Assembly: GCF_003609575.1 (NCBI RefSeq)
Contig: NZ_MBTA01000025.1
Location: 62,001 to 126,000 of the forward strand
Length of the DNA: 64,000 nucleotides
DNA from: Pelobium manganitolerans
GTDB taxonomy: Bacteria; Bacteroidota; Bacteroidia; Sphingobacteriales; Sphingobacteriaceae
Direction of reading: 5' to 3'
In this document: positions 59,215 to 64,000 of the stretch, piece after piece
How the letters are laid out: the number at the start of each line of letters is the position of its first letter
Numbering within the stretch: the stretch's first letter is position 1
Made by a program: the position numbers and the translations under genes
The notes under the pieces: generated by a model
The model's input: only the letters and a program-made list of their open reading frames with translations
Database searches by the model: none
Told to the model about the DNA's origin: nothing

Positions 59215-59790
59215 CTATTTTACATCTCTCTTGAAGAAGTACAGATGGTATGTCAAATCCTGTTCATTGTATACTTCAAATCCAAATTTTTCATACCAAG
59301 GTAAATTCTTGACAGTTGAGGTTTCCAGATAGATAGGGCGAGTATTGCTATTGCTGAAGTCAACAACTTCTTGAAGTAGCTTACTGCCGATTCCCCGGCC
59401 TTGCGAATCGGGATCAACGCCGATAAACCATAAGTAAAGCATCGGTATCTTAGGCTGTATGCTGCCTATCAACTTTTCTCTTTTTAAAGTCTTACTTATA
59501 TTGCCTAAGCCAACAGCTTGAAGGATAAGTTTTATATCCAGCAATGTCGATTTTAAGGTGGACTTCTTTTTGTCTGGATAAACAATGAGCGCACATGCTT
59601 TACTATCATCGGATAAGAACACATCCCCAAATAAATAGCAGACTTCAAAGGAATAATCCATTAGGGCTTTAATTCTTTCAATCCTTTTTGCATCTTGTTT
59701 TACGATGTAGTTCACACTCTGATTTGATTCAAACGATTTGGTAAGAATGTCAACTATCAGATCCTTGTCGGTGTATTGTGCCTTTTTCAT
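59215..59790 (-). CDS. GNAT-family N-acetyltransferase
   Basis: A 191-residue acyl-CoA-dependent acetyltransferase. Motif A for acetyl-CoA binding is DPDSQGRGIGSKLL near residue 135, preceded by LYLWFIGVD and followed by YLETSTVKNLPWYEKFGFEV, a common pattern in antibiotic- and small-molecule-modifying GNATs. It lies between a 49-residue membrane protein and the hybrid kinase. The substrate is unknown; cargo role as detoxifying or resistance enzyme is possible. Confidence 0.85.
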   Translation of the reverse strand: MKKAQYTDKDLIVDILTKSFESNQSVNYIVKQDAKRIERIKALMDYSFEVCYLFGDVFLSDDSKACALIVYPDKKKSTLKSTLLDIKLILQAVGLGNISKTLKREKLIGSIQPKIPMLYLWFIGVDPDSQGRGIGSKLLQEVVDFSNSNTRPIYLETSTVKNLPWYEKFGFEVYNEQDLTYHLYFFKRDVK

Positions 59791-59809
59791 AAAATTTTTG
59801 TTTAAATGA

Positions 59810-59959
59810 TTATTTATGTATGGTATTTACTGATATTCCAGAGAGGAAATAGGTCGCTAACAGAAGTGCAATGAAGCCTATGACCAAGAGAGCAATGATA
59901 ATCACACGCCTCATTGATATTTTTTTAGGTACTAATACTGCCTTTTTCTTGACCTTCAT
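59810..59959 (-). CDS. Small single-pass membrane protein, 49 residues
   Basis: A short frame starting with ATG at 59959 and ending TAA at 59810. It has a basic N terminus (MKVKKKAVLVPKKISMRR) and one strongly hydrophobic helix (VIIIALLVIGFIALLLATYF), then a short polar tail. The positive-inside pattern suggests an N-in topology. It lies 19 bases before the GNAT gene and in the same direction. The composition is unlike a chance ORF, but no family is recognised. Confidence 0.5.
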   Translation of the reverse strand: MKVKKKAVLVPKKISMRRVIIIALLVIGFIALLLATYFLSGISVNTIHK

Positions 59960-60034
59960 AATTGTGATTTTTCACTTCATTAGATTGCTCCTTTTTTTGC
60001 AATGAGGTATATCTGCTTAGACCCCGTTTATTAT

Positions 60035-61291
60035 TCAAGAAGTGTTGATGGATTGTTTAGGTTTGAAAAACACATAGGCTATAATAAGTAGAGCCATTGC
60101 CATCATCCCGCCATAAAGAAAATTATCATTGGGAAATTTACTTCCGAAGTATCCTGCAATTGGATAGGCAATAGCCCACCATAAGTGCGAGAACGCGAAA
60201 TGTGAACCATATACCTTTCCCTGCTCTTGATCTGCTATATTCTCTCCGATAAGTGTTTCGGATGGTATTTCGGCAAGGCTTTGTCCTAAGCCTGCAAACA
60301 CCCACAGTCCTAAAAGGAATGAAAAATTCAGGTAATTGGCAGCGCTTATAGCCAGGGCAAGAATAAAGGCACCGACTACAAGTGATACCTTTCTTGATTT
60401 CGATTTGTCGATAGCTCCTGAAACGAATGCAGCTATGGCTGCCCCAATTCCAAACGCTGACATAACCATACCATAATGCCTGTCCGTTAATTGCAACCCG
60501 CTTTTTACATGCCCTACGGTATTCACCAATATTTGCGCTCCTGCAATTGCCGATACAAATTCGATAGACAAGGCAAAGCGGATGAGTTTATTTGAGAATA
60601 GCAGTCTTGCGCCTTTAGCAACATCCTGCCAGGTAGAAAGTGGTTTAGTATCGGATGATGTTTCTCTGGAATTTTTAATCAAGTGGCCCGGAAGCGTAAG
60701 GATTAGGATACCTGCCAGAATAAATGACACCGCATCCACAAAGAAAATCTCTCTCGCTCCCAGCCATATGGCTAATATTCCGGCTAAGCCAGGCCCCAAA
60801 ACACCCAATAACTGGTAGGTGGCAGTAGACAAACCTATGGCCTGCCTGTAAAGGCCTTTTTCTACTATTGCTGGAATTACGGTTCGGTAGGTGGGCGTAA
60901 AAAAGGCGTTGAAAACATTCAGCAAAAATACCAGCACATAAATCTGCCATTCTGCGGTAACAAAAGGAAGACAGGCAACAATTCCCATTCGCAAAAAATG
61001 CGTGATATACAATATTTTCTTCCGGTCTATACGGTCTGCCAACACTCCGGCAAAAGGTGAGAATATAATGAAAGCCACTACGCGAAGGGTAAGTGCGGAT
61101 GCTAAGATTACGGCTGACCGATCTTTGCCAAACTGGTAGGAAATTAAAGCAAGGCCCACCCATGTAAAAGCATCTCCCAACAGACTAATGGTCTGTGCCA
61201 AATAAAGTCTGGCGAATAATTTATTGCGCAGGGCATGAAACGGCTCTGACAATTCGTGTAATAATTTTTTTAGTTCCATTTCATGATGCAT
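60035..61291 (-). CDS. MFS-family exporter (EntS/MFS_3-like)
   Basis: A 418-residue transporter with about 12 hydrophobic helices, expected to export a small molecule by proton antiport. The first loop carries a motif-A-like segment GVLADRIDRKKIL; GLSTATYQLLGVLGPGLAG and GLGQSLAEIPSETLIGENIA are also typical of the MFS_3/EntS subgroup. ATG at 61291 is listed; an ATG four codons later is an equal option. It is downstream of the RND adaptor gene beyond a hairpin at 61321. Substrate unknown; a resistance role fits ICE cargo. Confidence 0.85.
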   Translation of the reverse strand: MHHEMELKKLLHELSEPFHALRNKLFARLYLAQTISLLGDAFTWVGLALISYQFGKDRSAVILASALTLRVVAFIIFSPFAGVLADRIDRKKILYITHFLRMGIVACLPFVTAEWQIYVLVFLLNVFNAFFTPTYRTVIPAIVEKGLYRQAIGLSTATYQLLGVLGPGLAGILAIWLGAREIFFVDAVSFILAGILILTLPGHLIKNSRETSSDTKPLSTWQDVAKGARLLFSNKLIRFALSIEFVSAIAGAQILVNTVGHVKSGLQLTDRHYGMVMSAFGIGAAIAAFVSGAIDKSKSRKVSLVVGAFILALAISAANYLNFSFLLGLWVFAGLGQSLAEIPSETLIGENIADQEQGKVYGSHFAFSHLWWAIAYPIAGYFGSKFPNDNFLYGGMMAMALLIIAYVFFKPKQSINTS

Positions 61292-61320
61292 TAATTAATC
61301 ATAGCATAAACCTAAATCAA

Positions 61321-61348
61321 CAAGGCTGACCGTTTCCGATCAGCCTTG
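61321..61348. terminator. Hairpin between the RND adaptor and MFS genes
   Basis: Perfect 9-bp stem CAAGGCTGA/TCAGCCTTG with a 10-base loop, 6 bases after the adaptor stop codon on the minus strand. The T-run is poor, so it may attenuate rather than fully stop transcription. Confidence 0.55.
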
Positions 61349-61354
61349 GTTTAT

Positions 61355-62554
61355 CTATTCCGATTCTTCCATATTCTTTAAGGCAGATAAAATGGCATAA
61401 GCATTTTTTACTACCACGTCAACTTTCTGAATGTCCATACCTTCAGGGAAGGTTACAGCAGTATATCCTTCTTGTTCGGCACCTCTTTTTACCTGCTCCA
61501 GTTGAAATATATATCTGTCTGAAGACTTCTCTGTTTGGAAGACCAAATAGTCTTTGCCTTCTAATTGGACTAATGCTTCGGAAGGAATGGCATACTGTTT
61601 CTCAGCCCCTGTTTCAATCCAGGCTTTTATGTACATTCCGGGAAGAAGGCCGGAATTAGCGCCATTCGTTAAGTGACAGTGAACAGGCACAACCCGGTCA
61701 TCTCCGGTCGTTTGCCCGATCAGGAACACCTTTGCAGTTCGGTCATAGTTGTTTTCATTAGCCAGCGAAAATTTAACGGTCTGACCTATCTGAAGCTTTG
61801 GCAAATCTTTTTCATAGGCATTCAAGGCAAGGTGAATATCATTTTTATTAATGATTTCAAAAAGTGCGTCAGTTGGTGTCGCGTACTTACCAATAGTTAC
61901 ATTGCTATTCTTAATATATCCGCTAATGGGCGCATACAAATTCGCTGTTCGGGTTATTTTTCCAGCCTGCAATGCTGATTTACTTATACCGGCTAATGCG
62001 AGTTGCTGCTCAAGGCCACTAATGCGGGCTTGTATAACTTTATAGTCTGACGCTACCTGCTGAAAAGTTTTGGCGGCATTTACATCTTCTTCTCTCAATT
62101 TCTGCTGTCGGTTGTATTCCTGTTCCAGGAATTGTAAGCGGCCCTTGCTCTCCAAATATTCCTGCTGCATGGTAATGAACTCAGGGTTTTCGATGGTAGC
62201 CAGAACCTGTCCTTTTTTAACGGCCTGCCCCGGCAGTAACCCGGCAGTCCGGATATAACCTCCCAATGGTGCTGATACGATGGCGGTACTCTTAGGTTCT
62301 ACATCAATAACTCCATTGAGCTTGATGATACTACTCAGGTTCCGCATTTCAACCTTCCCGGTTTCAATGCCGGCCAACCTGTATTGATCTGTAGTAAATG
62401 TAATCTGCTTTGATGTGGTGGTGGTCGTATCTGTTGAAGCAGCGCTTTCCACCGCAGTTGCGCTTTTTTCTTGTGTTTGTTTATTCCCGCAAGCGGCCAG
62501 AAGGAGAACTGCTGTTAGTATGACCGGGGCGGATTTATAAAATGCTAAATTCAT
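61355..62554 (-). CDS. RND efflux periplasmic adaptor (CusB/CzcB type), lipoprotein
   Basis: A 399-residue membrane-fusion protein joining the RND pump to the outer-membrane channel. The lipoprotein signal has lipobox LAAC near residue 22. Family pattern: the beta-barrel and lipoyl region VSAPLGGYIRTAGLLPGQAV with KKGQVLATIENPEF, a helical hairpin (QQEYLESKGRLQFLEQEYNR), a second lipoyl half (LYAPISGYIKNSNVTIGKY), and the barrel domain (GMYIKAWIETGAEKQYAIP). It lies 24 bases after the fused RND-TolC gene and pairs with it as a metal or drug efflux system. Confidence 0.9.
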   Translation of the reverse strand: MNLAFYKSAPVILTAVLLLAACGNKQTQEKSATAVESAASTDTTTTTSKQITFTTDQYRLAGIETGKVEMRNLSSIIKLNGVIDVEPKSTAIVSAPLGGYIRTAGLLPGQAVKKGQVLATIENPEFITMQQEYLESKGRLQFLEQEYNRQQKLREEDVNAAKTFQQVASDYKVIQARISGLEQQLALAGISKSALQAGKITRTANLYAPISGYIKNSNVTIGKYATPTDALFEIINKNDIHLALNAYEKDLPKLQIGQTVKFSLANENNYDRTAKVFLIGQTTGDDRVVPVHCHLTNGANSGLLPGMYIKAWIETGAEKQYAIPSEALVQLEGKDYLVFQTEKSSDRYIFQLEQVKRGAEQEGYTAVTFPEGMDIQKVDVVVKNAYAILSALKNMEESE

Positions 62555-62578
62555 TACTATTTATTTTTTGTATCGTGA

Positions 62579-64000
<1,422 letters not shown>

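Overview
The window reads as Bacteroidota chromosomal DNA, most likely from the family Sphingobacteriaceae (Pedobacter/Mucilaginibacter-like). The grounds are: Bacteroidota-type promoters (TTTG-N19-TAnnTTTG at three well-matched sites), lipoprotein signal peptides, a galactan-type polysaccharide-utilisation gene set, and a CTnDOT-like tra gene set (TraE, F, G, J, K, M, N types) known mainly from Bacteroidota conjugative elements. The genus is inference; no 16S or core marker lies in the window.

Left part (1-28242) is chromosome. It opens with three same-strand secreted glycoside hydrolases (GH53 endo-galactanase, GH5-like, GH2) that look like the end of a beta-1,4-galactan/arabinogalactan utilisation locus whose SusC/SusD genes would lie off the left edge. 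A cold-shock protein gene with its own promoter and terminator follows, then a large AsmA-family protein. From about 9.3 to 25.6 kb is an exopolysaccharide (EPS) locus: Wza-like export lipoprotein, Wzc-like BY-kinase/co-polymerase, GT8, Wzy-like polymerase, Wzx-like flippase and GT2 on the plus strand; a convergent minus-strand block of PssD/PssE-type split glycosyltransferase, GMC oxidoreductase and aldo/keto reductase with TAATG start-stop overlaps; then plus-strand Gfo/Idh/MocA oxidoreductase, an aldo/keto-reductase-like protein, the initiating sugar-phosphate transferase and mannose-6-phosphate isomerase. A CvpA-CAP fusion protein and a patatin-like lipase close the region.

At 28.0-28.3 kb are two identical tRNA-Lys(TTT) genes, each followed by its own terminator. 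The second abuts an integrative and conjugative element (ICE) that runs off the right edge. The ICE end carries two paralogous large serine recombinases separated by a Fic protein with an AbiEi-like N-terminal region. The first recombinase reading frame runs through the terminator and ends inside the antisense strand of the tRNA.

From 33 to 57 kb the ICE has a leftward conjugation operon: small accessory and regulatory genes, two paralogous accessory proteins flanking a lipoprotein, an MT-A70 methyltransferase, TraN, TraM, a TraL-position protein, TraK, TraJ, three related secreted VirB5-like proteins, TraG (VirB4), TraF, a giant DarB-like methylase-helicase, a DUF1896-like protein and TraE. 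No relaxase or VirD4 coupling protein is present, so the element must continue beyond the window or be incomplete. From 57 to 64 kb the cargo and regulatory part holds a 7TM hybrid histidine kinase with receiver and LuxR domains in one chain, a GNAT acetyltransferase, a 49-residue membrane protein, an MFS exporter, an RND adaptor, and the 3' end of a CzcA/CusA-type RND pump fused to a TolC-like outer-membrane domain.

All functional calls come from reading motifs and architecture by eye. No database search, GC calculation or alignment score was run.
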